Below, piece by piece: positions 1 to 12,200 of a stretch of 64,000 bases of DNA. The DNA comes from Halorubrum aquaticum. GTDB taxonomy: Archaea > Halobacteriota > Halobacteria > Halobacteriales > Haloferacaceae. The stretch lies in assembly GCF_900113615.1 (NCBI RefSeq), contig NZ_FOPZ01000004.1, forward strand, positions 124,001-188,000. The letters are read 5' to 3'. The notes beneath the pieces were generated by a model. The model did no database searches and was not told the DNA's origin. It saw only the letters and a list, made by a program, of their open reading frames with translations. The translations under genes were made by a program, and so were the position numbers. The first letter of the stretch is position 1, and each line of letters opens with the position of its first letter.

Positions 1-2
1 TC

Positions 3-239
3 CCTCGCATCACCCGTGACGATATGCCGTATCGTCGCTACCTTCTCGATTGCGTCTACGGGCTGAAGACGGACGACCACTGGCCGGGGATGCCGCAGTA
101 CTACGACTGGGACGAGGAATTCGACTACACGTTCGAGCTGGACGAAACAGTCGAACAGCGCATCCGTGATCTCGTCGAAGAGGCCGGCTTCGACGCAAAC
201 CTGCCGAACGACTGGACGTTCCGCGATCTCGGTATCTGA
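3..239 (+). CDS. 3' end of an unknown gene, cut by the window edge
   Basis: The frame is open to the left edge, so this is probably the C-terminal part of a longer protein rather than a 71-residue gene starting at the ATG at 24. The visible part is acidic and rich in aromatic residues, with a tyrosine/tryptophan-rich centre and an acidic helix before the stop. I do not recognise the family. It ends 47 bases before the next gene on the same strand, so the two may be cotranscribed. Confidence 0.5.
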   Translation, partial: PRITRDDMPYRRYLLDCVYGLKTDDHWPGMPQYYDWDEEFDYTFELDETVEQRIRDLVEEAGFDANLPNDWTFRDLGI

Positions 240-286
240 GCGAACCACCCTCACGCTTTACCTGTCTCCCGACGATACACCCGGTA

Positions 287-1288
287 ATGCCGTTCAGCGT
301 CACATGGCACACGCTCCTCGACGAGTGCGAGGGTCTCGCCGCGGATGCGACTCTGCTCACACCACTCTCTCAGGATCGTTTCCAGATCACCGACGTACAG
401 GAACACCGAATCGTCGTCGAATTTCTCGACCGTGACGTGGACGAGACACGGCCGCTCCAGCGCGACCAGTTCGAGACGCTCTACGAGCGCATCAGTGACG
501 CTTCCGATGGATTCGATCTTTCGCGGCTCCCGCCCGATGCCGATCCGTATCCCGCCGTGTTGAGTCTGCATCCCCGATTCGAGGTCGGCGAGAGCGCGGG
601 TGTGATCCGCGAAACCGACGAACCGACCGGAAGCCAGATCATCACGGGAGCAGACGACACCGAATCAGCGGAGGAAGCCACCGAGCGCACGGAGCCCGAC
701 GTGGATGTCTACAGCGATGCGCTCCTTCTCATCGATGCGCTAGAGCGGAACGATCTCTCCTCGCTCAAGGCGCTCGATACGCCCGCCCTCATCAATCTCT
801 ACACCTTGCTCTCGGACATTCAGCGCGATGCCAACGACCTGCGCCAGAACGTGACCAACGTGTTGTTGGATCGGCTGCACCACGACCAGCCCGTTCACGG
901 CCAGTTCGGCTCCGTGCAACGAACGGCGCGTCGCAACCGAGACCTCAGAGACGACGAGGAGGTACTGGCTACGCTGGAGGACGCGGGCATCGACCGCGAG
1001 CGCGTGTTGAGCGTCGACCGCGACAAGGTCGATTCCGCTCTCGACGTGACGGAACTCTCCGAATCGGACGTGTACGACATCGAGGAGACGGAGTACGTCC
1101 GGAAGGCCGAAGTGGATGAGGAACAGCGAGAAACGCGACTACAAGGACTGAAAGATCGGCTCGCCACGAGCGACGACCCCGAGGCCACGGAACTTCGCGA
1201 GGAGATCGAAGAACTGGAGAGCCGGATCGAAGAGTTGACGCAGTTTAAGACCGGACGAGAGTATCACACCCAGTCGAGAGCAGAATGA
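287..1288 (+). CDS. Haloarchaeal conserved protein with C-terminal coiled coil
   Basis: A 333-residue acidic soluble protein with no signal peptide or membrane segment. Residues 1-110 look globular. A charged linker rich in Glu, Thr and Asp follows (about 115-140), then a helical region, and the last 70 residues are a Glu/Arg heptad-like stretch that should form a coiled coil. I recognise no catalytic motif. The stop overlaps the start of the next gene (ATGA at 1285-1288), so the two products are probably made together and may interact. Function unknown. Confidence 0.7.
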   Translation: MPFSVTWHTLLDECEGLAADATLLTPLSQDRFQITDVQEHRIVVEFLDRDVDETRPLQRDQFETLYERISDASDGFDLSRLPPDADPYPAVLSLHPRFEVGESAGVIRETDEPTGSQIITGADDTESAEEATERTEPDVDVYSDALLLIDALERNDLSSLKALDTPALINLYTLLSDIQRDANDLRQNVTNVLLDRLHHDQPVHGQFGSVQRTARRNRDLRDDEEVLATLEDAGIDRERVLSVDRDKVDSALDVTELSESDVYDIEETEYVRKAEVDEEQRETRLQGLKDRLATSDDPEATELREEIEELESRIEELTQFKTGREYHTQSRAE

Positions 1289-1522
1289 TCAGCGGACTCC
1301 CCGACCGGCCGCTCTTGGCTAGCGAGACACTCACATTGTCCCACGAGCGTGACAACCTACTCGTGATACCGACGACTCCGGACAGTCTTGTCGGAGACGA
1401 CGGAACGCTTGGCGGCATTCGGGACATCCTCGTGTTCACGGCGAACGTCGTGGCGTCTCTCGCATACACCGACGCGGACGGCTGGACAGTCGTGGCAAAG
1501 GCTACTGATCCATCAAAATTTG

Positions 1523-2448
1523 GGCTCTGTAGTTTCGCTAGACGTGAAGCCGACGACTCCGTTATCTGGGTAGAAAGCGAAGAGACAGATCGGTGTGAGA
1601 TCCGAAATCCGTCTCTTCACGCGTGTTACGGTGGCTAAGGCTAAATCAGTTGTCGCTAATCCGGACGAACCCGCCGACCCCGAAGGGGGAGGCGGGTTCG
1701 CAGAGTGGGCGATGCTCACCGTGCATGCACTCCGCATCGAGCTGGGCAAATCCTACCGCGTTGCGGTGGATTTGCTCTCAGAAATGCCCGGCGTACTTGA
1801 AGAGATCGGACTCACCAAACTTCCACACTACACGGTGCTTCGCACGTGGTTTGAGCGGATTCCGACCAAGACGTGGCGTGCGTTTCTCGGCGCGTCAGCC
1901 GAGAAACGCACCGGCCACGCTGCTATCGATTCGACTGGCTTTGACCGTGATCAGCCCAGCCGCCACTACGCTAACCGCACGAACTACCGCGTTCGAGCGC
2001 TAAAAGTCACCGCTCTCGTGGATGTCGAAACGCTGTACATCACCGACATCCACTCGACGACCTCCAAGAAACACGATGCGAAGATCGGCCCGCAGGTCGC
2101 TCGGCGCAACGCCGGCGACCTGCGGAGCCTCGCTGCTGATCGCGGCTACGACGCCAAAGCCTTCCGCGATGAACTCCGCGAAAACGGCATCAGACCGCTG
2201 ATTAAACACCGGATCATGAATCCACTCGATCACGCCCACAACGCCCGCATGGACGGTGATCGGTACCACCAGCGCTCCATGTCAGAAACCGTCTTCTCGT
2301 CGATCAAGCGCACGCTCGGCTCCGCCGTGCGTGCGCGCAGCTGGTGGCTAGAGTTCCGCGAAATGCTGCTGAAAGCCACCGTCTACAACCTTCGCCGGAG
2401 CGTCAGATACCCGTGAAATCCGCCGCCGTGTACCGAAACTACAGAGCC
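1523..2448 (+). mobile_element. Intact IS5-family element (ISH1-like), 926 bp
   Basis: The ends are inverted repeats reading GGCTCTGTAGTTTCG at 1523 and its complement ending at 2448. Both sides carry the 8-base target duplication AAAATTTG (1515-1522 and 2449-2456). An 8-base duplication fits the ISH1 subgroup of IS5. One transposase frame fills most of the element. Two damaged relatives lie at 49898-50609 and 55575-56236, so this is the only copy here that could still move. Confidence 0.9.
1595..2416 (+). CDS. IS5-family DDE transposase
   Basis: A 273-residue transposase read from a GTG at 1595. The DDE core is visible: an Asp in AAIDSTGFDRDQPSRHY (about residue 105), an Asp in LAADRGYD (about 188), and the Glu of the QRSMSETVFSSIKR helix (about 233), followed by the usual RARSWW and YNLRR tail. 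It cuts and rejoins the element ends at 1523 and 2448. An in-frame internal deletion of this gene, removing the second Asp, is seen in the copy at 55575-56236. Confidence 0.85.
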   Translation: MRSEIRLFTRVTVAKAKSVVANPDEPADPEGGGGFAEWAMLTVHALRIELGKSYRVAVDLLSEMPGVLEEIGLTKLPHYTVLRTWFERIPTKTWRAFLGASAEKRTGHAAIDSTGFDRDQPSRHYANRTNYRVRALKVTALVDVETLYITDIHSTTSKKHDAKIGPQVARRNAGDLRSLAADRGYDAKAFRDELRENGIRPLIKHRIMNPLDHAHNARMDGDRYHQRSMSETVFSSIKRTLGSAVRARSWWLEFREMLLKATVYNLRRSVRYP

Positions 2449-2669
2449 AAAATTTGAAGTCGTCCTCGATTCGCTCATCGAATTTCGGGGCGACAGCCTC
2501 GCAGACGAAGACAAAGCCGAAATTGTCGAGACAATCGCCGAAGCCTACGAGACGTTCACGGAACGGATGCCCCGGTGAACTATCCACGTCGATCCAAGAC
2601 TCTCACCGCAGCGGAAGGATCCGGTGTCGACCGGCACCATGCGACCCCTCCCGAAGGAGTGAACGGATA

Positions 2670-3182
2670 TTGGTCGTCTATCTCATCTACTCGTTGTATT
2701 CTCGCTGGAGGATCGGGCATCCACCGATCGGCTTAACGGTCTTCACGCTCGGATTTGGGACACAATTTCCCGATCTCATCGATAAGCCACTGACGTGGAC
2801 GATCCCACTGCTTCCGTACGGACGAACTCTCTCACACTCACTGATCACGTTCACGGAGATCGTACTCGTCTTACGAACACTCACACAGTACCCTGATCAG
2901 CGCACACTCGTCGGTGCGTTTGCGATCGGGTACTTCTCGCATCTGGTTGCGGATAGCATCCATCCAATGCTTTCACAGGAGTATTCTGGACTCGGGTATT
3001 GGCTTTGGCCGTTGACTCCAGTACCGGAGGGTGAATCCCGGAGTTTCATCGAATTCTTTCTCACGCTTGAAGCGACACCGATGATTGTGTTTGGAGGTGT
3101 CCTCACCGCCGTGGGCATCGTGGTGTGGGTGTCTGACGGGATGCCGGGGATACAGGACTTGTACGCGGAATATATTCGGTGA
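2670..3182 (+). CDS. Membrane-bound metal-dependent hydrolase-like protein (DUF457/YdjM type)
   Basis: The protein resembles the small multi-pass family related to YdjM. It has an N-terminal hydrophobic helix, FPDLIDKP near residue 35, a THSL-like RTLSHSL segment, then GYFSHLVADSIHP with the conserved His and Asp residues, and a C-terminal hydrophobic helix. The open frame begins at 2454, but its first 70 codons overlap the real 3' end of the split gene in another frame, so I place the start at the TTG at 2670. That start is uncertain and the usual N-terminal leader may be missing. A relative lies at 32647-33153. Confidence 0.55.
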   Translation: MVVYLIYSLYSRWRIGHPPIGLTVFTLGFGTQFPDLIDKPLTWTIPLLPYGRTLSHSLITFTEIVLVLRTLTQYPDQRTLVGAFAIGYFSHLVADSIHPMLSQEYSGLGYWLWPLTPVPEGESRSFIEFFLTLEATPMIVFGGVLTAVGIVVWVSDGMPGIQDLYAEYIR

Positions 3183-3244
3183 GATTCCCCAAATCTTCAG
3201 GCGGTTCAAGGCGAGTGCCTCGGGGCGCCCCGAGGCTTCCTGCT

Positions 3245-6200
3245 TCACCGTTTCTTTATTTGCCGTCCCACAAACACGGCCGCGAGGGTGAGCACAAACG
3301 CTACCATGATGAGCCCAACTCTGGAGAGCGGGAATTCTGTTGATTCATCACCTGGTGTGTCACCTTCTGCTGTTGCTGTCGAGTCATCTGTGGTCGATGA
3401 TTCGCCAGTGCCCGTTTCATCCGTAGTCGATGGCTCCCCGGTGTCCGTTTCATCCGTAGTCGATGACTCTTCGGCGTCCGAAGACTGTTCTTCGACATCT
3501 TCACCGGCGTCATCATCGACTGTGACGATGAAGCGTGAGAAGCTATCCGTTTCAGCAGTCAGTACCACACGACCATTCTCCCTCGTCGTCTCCGTTTCGA
3601 TCGGCTCGTACGTCTCGTCACCCGAACTGGCGTGAAGAACAACGAGGTCGTTGGTCGAAACGTTGGCGCTGACGGTTTTCAGTTGCGTTTCTGTGAGTTC
3701 CAGTTGGAGAGTCGCAGACCGATTGGCCACTCTCTCTGGTGTCCCGATATCCACGCCAGTAATGAATGGCTGGTCAGCAGCGAGTTGTGGACCGCGTGCT
3801 GGTGTAGAGTTGTAGACGCCAACGGTTAGCGATCCATCGATCTCAGTAGCACCGAACCGGACCCATTCGAGTGGACCGACTGAGACGTTGACGGTCGTTC
3901 CAGCAGTCGTGGGTTCCGTATCGCTGATCGTTGCCCTCTTCGTGGTCGATATCGACGGGCCGTCCGGTGTCTCAAGGTCGCCGTCTTGACCATCTGTGGT
4001 GTCACCGACACCGCCAGTAGTGCCACCACCACCGCCACCACCAGTAGTACCACTACCACCGCCACCATCAGCATCACTTTCCGAAGAGTCGTCGTCGGTC
4101 GCAACTGTTACAGAGACCGTCTGATTCGTCTCGATTCCTGCGGCATCCGCAACACGGACTTCGATTGTCCGGTTGTCACCCGGTTCGAGGTCGGTGAGTT
4201 CGTATCTCACGGTACTCTCGTTGACCCGAGCACTCTCTGTGACGGTGGTGCCGTCCTCGAGGACGCTCACTGAATCAGGGTCAACCCCGGCGGCCGTATC
4301 GTTGTAGCTGAACGCAACGGTCGTGTTATCGACAGTTGCGTTGAGATCTGTGTCATTCGTCTCGACCGTCACCGACGGTGGCGTGTTGTCGACGAGCAGA
4401 CCGCGAGTGCTCGTGTTCCTGACGCCGGTCTCGCTGGTCGCGATGACGCCCAGCGTGTACACCCCGTCGGCGACCGGCTCGCCATCAACGGTCGTATCCC
4501 ACGAGATCGTCTCCTCGCTCTCGAAGGCGCCCGTGACGTTCTTTTCGAGGACGGTTTGCGTTCCGTTGGCGATCACGACACGCACGTCGTCAGGAGCAGA
4601 ATGGTCGGCTCCGACCGTAACGTCCAGTGGCTGGGCTTCGCTCGTCACCTGACCCGCTTCGACGGTCAGTTCCGGTGCCGTGAGCGTTGTCTCAGCCGAC
4701 GTCGTATCAGTCGTCACTTCCGTCTCGTCTGCCGCCATCGACGCGGACGCGAGGTACGACGGATCCTCGGTGAGCGCATAGTCGAGAACTGCGTCACGGA
4801 ACTGTGCCGTTCCGGGTTCGAGTCCGGCGTTCGTCGCCGCCTCGATCGCCACTTCACGATCATCTGCCGGGAGATCGTCGACCGTCACCGGATCGGACGG
4901 GTAGTTCGGATCGTAGAACCCGGCCGCGCTCTCACCCGCGTCGTAATCGAACAGGGAGTTCTCGGCCGTGACGCGGTAGTCCTCGCGGTACTGTCCGTAC
5001 AGTGTCTCGAAGGACGGAGAGGTCGACAGCGTCGTCCCGTCCGCGAGCATGAGGTCGTTGTCCGGGTTCCCGTCCGGGCTTCCGAGGAGTCCCGTCATCG
5101 AATCGACGGCAGTTCGGTTCGGCTTGACGACCACGTCGAGACGATCACCCGCGACGGTTGCTTCCAGCCGTGAGTCACCATCGTCAACGTCGCCGTCTGC
5201 TCCCGGATAGACTACGATGTACGTTTCTGGCGTCCGGAAGATCTCCCCGTCGCCGACCGCGAGGGATTCTCCGGTTTCGAGCGAGCGTGCGATCCCGTCG
5301 ACGGTCAGCATCTGTTCGTCGCGAGCATCAATGGTGACGGTCGTCCCGTTGAGTTCCGTCGCGACCGCCGAGATGACGCTCACGTCTCGATCGGCGACCG
5401 GCCGGAGGCGAGCCTGGACGTGCGGGCTGCCGTCGCTGTCGTTCGTGAGGATGAACTCGCCGGCGGCCTGGAAGTCGTAGGCGACGCCGTCATAGGTGGT
5501 GAGGTGTGGATCGCCGGTGGCGGAGCCGGACTCGTCACCATCCGGTTGTGTGGGTAGATCCAACACAGGATTCTCTTGTGGAATCTGCTCATAACCATTA
5601 TTGATCATTTCCCCAATATCACTATACTTTTTATCATTAATACGAATAGCAATATTATCTTTTATCGCATCGGCTGGGCCCCGAATGAAAGGAGCAGCAC
5701 TCAGAATAGAAATTATTTCTGGTTTGGCGTTTATACCTTCCGAATCCTTCCACACCGGCCCACCACTCTGTCCTCCGTAAAGCGATTCATCAAGCGGTCC
5801 ACTGGTGGCTAATTGATGACACATATTATTAGATCTACAATCTCCGTATGTCCAAGGAGAGGTGCCTTGGCCATCACCAATTATGTCCCACTGTTCGGAC
5901 TCTGGATACCCCGCTTTGTCTCTAGCAACGTAAGGGCCTTTTTTTGGATAGCCAGTTGCATGTACGTCATCAACTGAACTATCGGTGAAGAGGCTGTTTT
6001 CAGCGCCATATACTGGGCTATCCTCAGAGTAGCTTTCATAACCAAATGTTCCAGTTTCGGATGCTAATGTACTGTTGACATTTCCATTAAGATTGTCTAT
6101 AACTGTCTCATTAATATCTCCATTAGGATCGTCTATTGTCAACACTGCCAAATCGTGGGTTCTCTTCTTTTTATTTGTCCACTTTTTGTAGGTTTGTATG

Positions 6201-9200
6201 TAAGTTACCCTCGCATTCGGCGCAATATTATTGCTTTTGTTGCTCCCTGGCACAAATCTAATTTCATCAGTATCTTCTATTACTGGTTTAGTTGCCTCTG
6301 TAGCCCATATTCTTTGACCACTCGAGATTAGTGAATCTCTTGAATAGTCACTACCATACACGCAGTGTGCGGCAGTAATAATATGGTTTTCATCAATAAT
6401 AGTCGCTGTACAGTGTCCCTGTTCCCTGTAACCAGGGCTATTCCCACGGTTATTCCAAAGCACTAATTCCCCGACCGGGCTCCACGGATATTTGCGAGTT
6501 GAATTTATAACTCTTTTTCCACCTGTATAATCCATTCCTGGTAAGGATACATTCGATATTCGAACATCATTCGGTAGAGAAGCAGATGCCGAGGGGTTTG
6601 TTCGAGTATTTATGCTAGTTGTAATATTATTATACGTCTGATTCTGGGGATCGTACCCGACAATATTGTGTTCAACTTTAAGACTCTCAGACAATTTACT
6701 ATCATCAGTCTTTGTCCACTCGTTATTGAGGTATGCTTCGGTAACCACCCGCACCTGCTTCGTTCCATTCGTGGACGGATCATACTCATAGCCGTAGAAC
6801 CCAGTTTCATCGGACGAGATGTTCGTCCCCAAGCCTCCCCGAAAGACGTTCTTCTCCGCAGAGTTGTCGTTATTCGTATCCACATGGATCTGCACCCGTA
6901 CGGGACGTTCGGGACCGTCGTTACGAACCTCCGGGCTGATCGTAACCGGCTGACCACCGTAGAAGCCACCGTCGCCGTTCTCATCACCCTCAAGCGTGAC
7001 CTGCGACAGCCGCGGAGCCGTCCGCTGAACCGTCGTGCTCGCGCCGTTATCCACTGTGACGCTTGTGCTGCCCCAGAAGGAACCCTCAGGCCCGTACAGT
7101 TCGACGTTGTACTCGCCGGCAGTCAGCGTGGACCACGACCCAATACCACTCTGATTGGCCTGTCGGCTGTTCAGAATGACGAAGCTGTCATTGTAGAGTT
7201 TGATTTCGGCCCCGGGAACGATGTCACCGCTCGCGTTCGTCGCCGTCACCGACAGCGTGTTCGACCCGTTCAGTTCGGGTGGCCGGTCAGGCGTGACTGT
7301 CTCGTTGATATCGGTACTCGCGTTCTGCTGTTGCGCTGAGGAGAAGTAGCTCTCGTCACCCGTCAACGCGTAATCGATGAGCGCGTTCCGGTATGCCGAC
7401 GTGCCCGGTGTGAGGCCGGCTTCTGCTGCGAGCTGTTCTGCTTCGGTACGCGTGTCCGGATCGATATCGTTTACCGTGAAACTACCACGGGGAATCGTTG
7501 GGTCGTAGTACGTCTCCGGACCGTTGTCACCTTCGTACTCGAACAGCGTCGTGTTCTCGGTGACTCGCCAGTCATCGCGGAACGACCCGTACAGCTCGTT
7601 GGAGTTGGACGGGTTCGACACCACGGTCCCGTTCGCGAGCGCGATATCGTTCGAACTGTTGTCGTCGATATTGCCGAGGATGCCCTCGACCGGGCGGTTT
7701 CGATCCGCATCGAGTCGGACTTCGATGTCGATCCGGTTGTCGAAGACGTCGACTACGACTCGTTCATCGGTTGGGCCGGGGTCGTCATCTTCGCCCGGAT
7801 AGACGATCGCGTAGCTACTTCCAGTACGCTCAATCGTTCCATTGCCGACGGCGACTGCTTCACCATCGCTGATCTCGGTGGGTGTACCGTTGATCTGGAC
7901 GGGCGTCGAATCGGTCACGTCGATCACGACTGACTCTCCGCCGACTGTCGTCGCGAGCGCCGTGTTGATCGTGACTGAGTTACTACGGTCGATCGGCTCC
8001 TGACGAGCCTGAATTTCGAGCGATCCCGCCGGCTCCCGGACGAGCGTGTACTCGCCGGCCGCCATGTAGTCGTAAGCAACCCCGTCGAACGTCACGAGGT
8101 GTGGGTCACCAGTCGACACGGCCGTTTCGAATTCCTCACCGACCACCGTCACCTGCCGTTGCGTCTCGTCTGCCGCAATAATGCCGTACGAGTATTCACC
8201 AGGGTCGAAGGAAGTCGGGGCAGTGAATCCGACCGTGGTGTTCGCTCCTGGCGCAAGCGTCAGTTCTCGCGTGCTGATCGTCTCGAGAGTGCCGTCTTGA
8301 TCGACGTCAAACCCGAACGCAACCGATTCTGTCGTGTTGTTTGACGTGGGATTCGTGACCGTCGCAGAGACGGAGGGCCGCTGTGTTTGTGTAATCGTAC
8401 TCGGGCCCTGAATGCTATCAACGACAAGCTGGTCCGTCGGATCCGACCCTGCTGGCTCATTTACAGACACGGTTACGCTATCGTTCGCGGATTCACTCGT
8501 GACCGCAGCAGTGATCTCCGGGACGTCCGACTCGTTCGTTTGGTACACGAACCTCTCCGTCGGCTGCTCTCTCGAGACGGGATCGGAATCATCGAACTGA
8601 CGGAGAACGGTTAGATGTCCGTCCGTATCGGGACCGTACAATGCTCTCCCATCGGAAGCGAGGCTTCGATAACCCGTCACACGCTTGCCGGTACGCTGGA
8701 TCAGTCTCCCATCAGTCGTAAACTGTCCGAGTTCGTTTGTATCGCTGGTGCCGACCCACAGCGTTTCGTTTTGATACGAAAGCCCCCTCGGACTGGTCGT
8801 ATCGAGTGAAGCTCCCACATCGAACTGTGAGAGTTGTTCGCCCGTGTCTGGATCCAACTCTCGAACGCTATTGGACGTGACCTCGAGGACCCACAGCGAC
8901 CCGTCTTCGTATGCGAGGTCGCTAGGATCGTATCGGTCGTTGGTGATCTGTGATCGAACGGCACCAGTCTCGGGATCGAGTTCAACGATCCCGCCTTCGA
9001 AGTTGGCATCCGTCGTGTCGGTAAACCAGAGTGAGCCGTCTGCATACGTGAGCCCACGAGGAGTGCCGTCAGGCGCGGCAAATTGCGAGACGATATCACC
9101 AGTCTCGCGGTCGATCTCTACTATGTCTCCGTTTTCGGTTACGTAGATGGAGTCTTCGGCGAGAGCGATTCCTCGTTGTCCCGAGACGTCGTAGTCTGAT

Positions 9201-12200
9201 TTGGTTGTACTCGGTTCAATAGTCCGCGTTTCCACAATCTCACCGTCGACGACGAACTCGAGCTGTTCTCCATGGGTGGTGTCGTCGATGTCCGTGACGT
9301 TCGCTGTGACGCTCACCGTATCGCCGGCAACGACTGAATCGTTGAACTCCGTGATCGCCAACTCAAGTTCGGGTTCGTCGCGGATCGTCACGCCGAGATT
9401 GTCCTCGACATCTTCGGAATAGGTCGTGATCGTGTACGCTCCCGGAGCAAGCCCATCGGTTTCTACCGTGGTTTCGATCGTGGTGTTCTCTCCGGGGTCG
9501 AGTTCGACGGATTCACGCGGTCCGGAGACGGGGGTTCTGGTTCCGTCTTCAGTTTGGTTCAGTAGATCCACGGCGATCGTCTGAGAATCGGAGACGCCGC
9601 CGACGTTCTCGACTTCAACGACGACGGATAGATTCGTCTCCTCAGTGAGTGTGGTCTCAGTGGCGTTTGAATCGAGCGAGACCGTGAATTCCGACTCATT
9701 CAACACTTCAATACTCCCGGACCCGTCATCGTCGGTAGTTTCGACCGTAAATGGAAGCGTCTTCCCGGCGTCGACCTCGTTGGTTGGCGCCGTGAATGTA
9801 AGCTGTTGAGTCTCACCGGCTCCAAGTGTAATAGTGTCTCTCGTTTCGACGAGAGTATCGTTTACGGTGAACGTGACGTCTTGTGTTGTCTCTATTTCTC
9901 CGGTGTTTCTGACGGTAGTGTTTATCTCGATTATCTCTCCCGCAGAGACGGTTCCATCCGCGTTGATATTGGTGATTTCGAGCTGTTCATTCGCGATTGG
10001 TTCTCGAATACGGACTCCGTTTCCTGTCTGTGGACTCCCGCTGAGCGAGATGATCCGCTCACGGTCCAACTCCGCCCGCTGTTCGTCGACGATCACGAGA
10101 TCCCATCGATATTCACCCGGATCCACATCGAGTTCGTTCAACGGGATCTCGAACTCGCCATCGCTATCTGCGTGATCGATCTCGACCTGATCGATGATCT
10201 GTTCACTAGGTGGGATCGTACGGTTATCACCCACGACCCGGAATTCGACGGTCCAGTTTTCACCGACGGCTGGATCACGCGTGATGGTGGCGATGTCCCC
10301 GTTCTGTTCGAACGTTGCCTCATAGCCCATTCCCACGAGCCGTTCGTCGGTGCTATCGATGACGTCTCCCTCCTCATCAACCAACTCGACGACGTACTCG
10401 TTGAACGTCCCGTCAGTGTAGATACCCGTATCTCCTTCGACGGTTACGTCGATATTGTCGGAATTCAACGCAGAATCACTGTCGGGGAACGGAAGAATCT
10501 GCGCTTGCGGCTCGCCGGTTCCGTCGTTCTGGAAGCCGAGCCGATAGATCTCATCGAGTGGAACCGTCCGCGCGTCGTTCGTCGGCGTGTACGTGACGGC
10601 GTCCCCGGTATCGGGATCGACGACCCGGAGCCGCAGATCGCCTTCACCGCCGAAGGTGACCGGGTCGTCGGTGTCGACGAAGATGTCGAGTTGATCTGCG
10701 TACACACTGCCGTCCCCGGTTGGTGTGCTAATCGTTGAAGAACCAGGGTTGTGTTCGATCGAGACTGGAGGATCGACCACGTTCTCGGATTCGACCACGA
10801 CTTCATCGACGCCGAAGACATTGATCACCCGGTCGTCCAACTCTCCACCGCCCGGTAATCCGTCGTGGTCGTATAACTCGAGCCGGTACGTGTACTCGCC
10901 CGGCGGCACATCACTGACATCAACGGTGAAATTGAACGTCTCATCGCCCGCTTCGTTCTCGACTTCGACTGGCGCAAACTCGATATCGTTGCCCAGACTG
11001 AATGCGGCAACCCACTCGGAGTCAATCCCTTCGTTCAGGTTTTCGCGGGGAATACTGAATTCGATCTCACCAGCCGTGGCGTTTTGCTTGATCCCGTCGC
11101 CGATGTTGTATCCGATACCGATCAACCGTGGCTCAGTCGAGTCGACGACGTCGCCGTCCCGTAGCAATCGGACTTCGTACTCGGCGAACGGATCGGACGT
11201 TTCGGTCCTGTCGTTGGCGACACCATCGGCAAACATTCCAGTGTCACCGGAGACGGAGACGTTGATTCGCGTCGAGTCAGCAAGGATGGTGGCGGAATCT
11301 CCAATCGTTCCGTCGCCACTGTAAATCCCGAATCCGATCGATTCAGCAGAAACCGTCGGTTCACCGGCTTCTGGTTCGACGGTCACCGTTTGACCAGTCG
11401 ATGGTTTCGCGATCTCGAACGCGACGGAACTGTCACCACCCACGGCGATCGAAGATTCACTGCCTCCGGGCACGATGTTGAGCTTCTCAGCGACGAGTTT
11501 CGGATCGCCTCCGATGCCGCTGGTACTTCCGGAGGACGGATCGTGCTCGATGGTCACTTCTCTTGCGGGTGGTTCCTCGGAGAGCGTCGTTAGCTCGGCG
11601 TCCGTGTAAAACGGGCTGATGACGACGTTCTCGAAGGCCGCAGCGCCGGAGCCGTTGAAATTACCACTTGGTCCATCAGACGCGCCCCAGTAGTTGTGTG
11701 TGGCGTTGCCTTCCGTCGCTTCGTCTGCGACGACACCCGCTCCCGAAACGTTTCGCAGTCGTGACTGTTTGATCGTCCACTGCCCTTCGGCTCTTGTGGC
11801 ATCAACCGCGGCGCCGCCCGTCTCGCTGATGGTGACGCTGTCGAGTGTCCAGTCACCGTCGGTTTCTTCGGCGCTGACACCGTTGTTCGTCGCGCCGTCG
11901 ATGGTCGAGTCCCGAACCGTCCAGTCGTCCGTCGCTCCGACGGCCCGGATACCGTCTTCGTTGTCGACGAACGTCGCGTTCGCCACCGTCCACTGACCGG
12001 TGGAATCCTCGGCGTTGATGGCTTCCTCGTCGGTGCCGTTTCGGACGGTGGTCCGCGAGATCGTCCAGTCGCCGGTAGAGTCGTCCGCGGAGATTCCGCC
12101 GGTCCGCCGGAACGTCGACTCACGAACGCTCCAGTCACCGGTACTCTCGAATGCGACCAGGCCGGTCGGTGTATCAGTCACAGTTACGTTGGCGACCGTC

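Larger units (their letters stand above)
1285..2578 (+). pseudogene. Small acidic protein gene split by an IS element
   Basis: The first 79 codons (1285-1522) read normally, then run into IS DNA. Removing 1523-2448 plus one copy of the 8-base duplication joins them in frame to 2457-2578 and gives a 119-residue acidic protein ending in Met-Pro-Arg. Codon use is continuous across the join. The protein is translationally coupled to the coiled-coil gene upstream. I do not recognise the family. The disruption looks recent, because both halves are free of other lesions and precise excision would restore the gene. Confidence 0.75.

Noticed and set aside
9806-10738. 310-residue plus-strand frame within the giant gene
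   Set aside because: It is the antisense shadow of the CARDB and repeat region, typical of GC-rich genes, with no family features.
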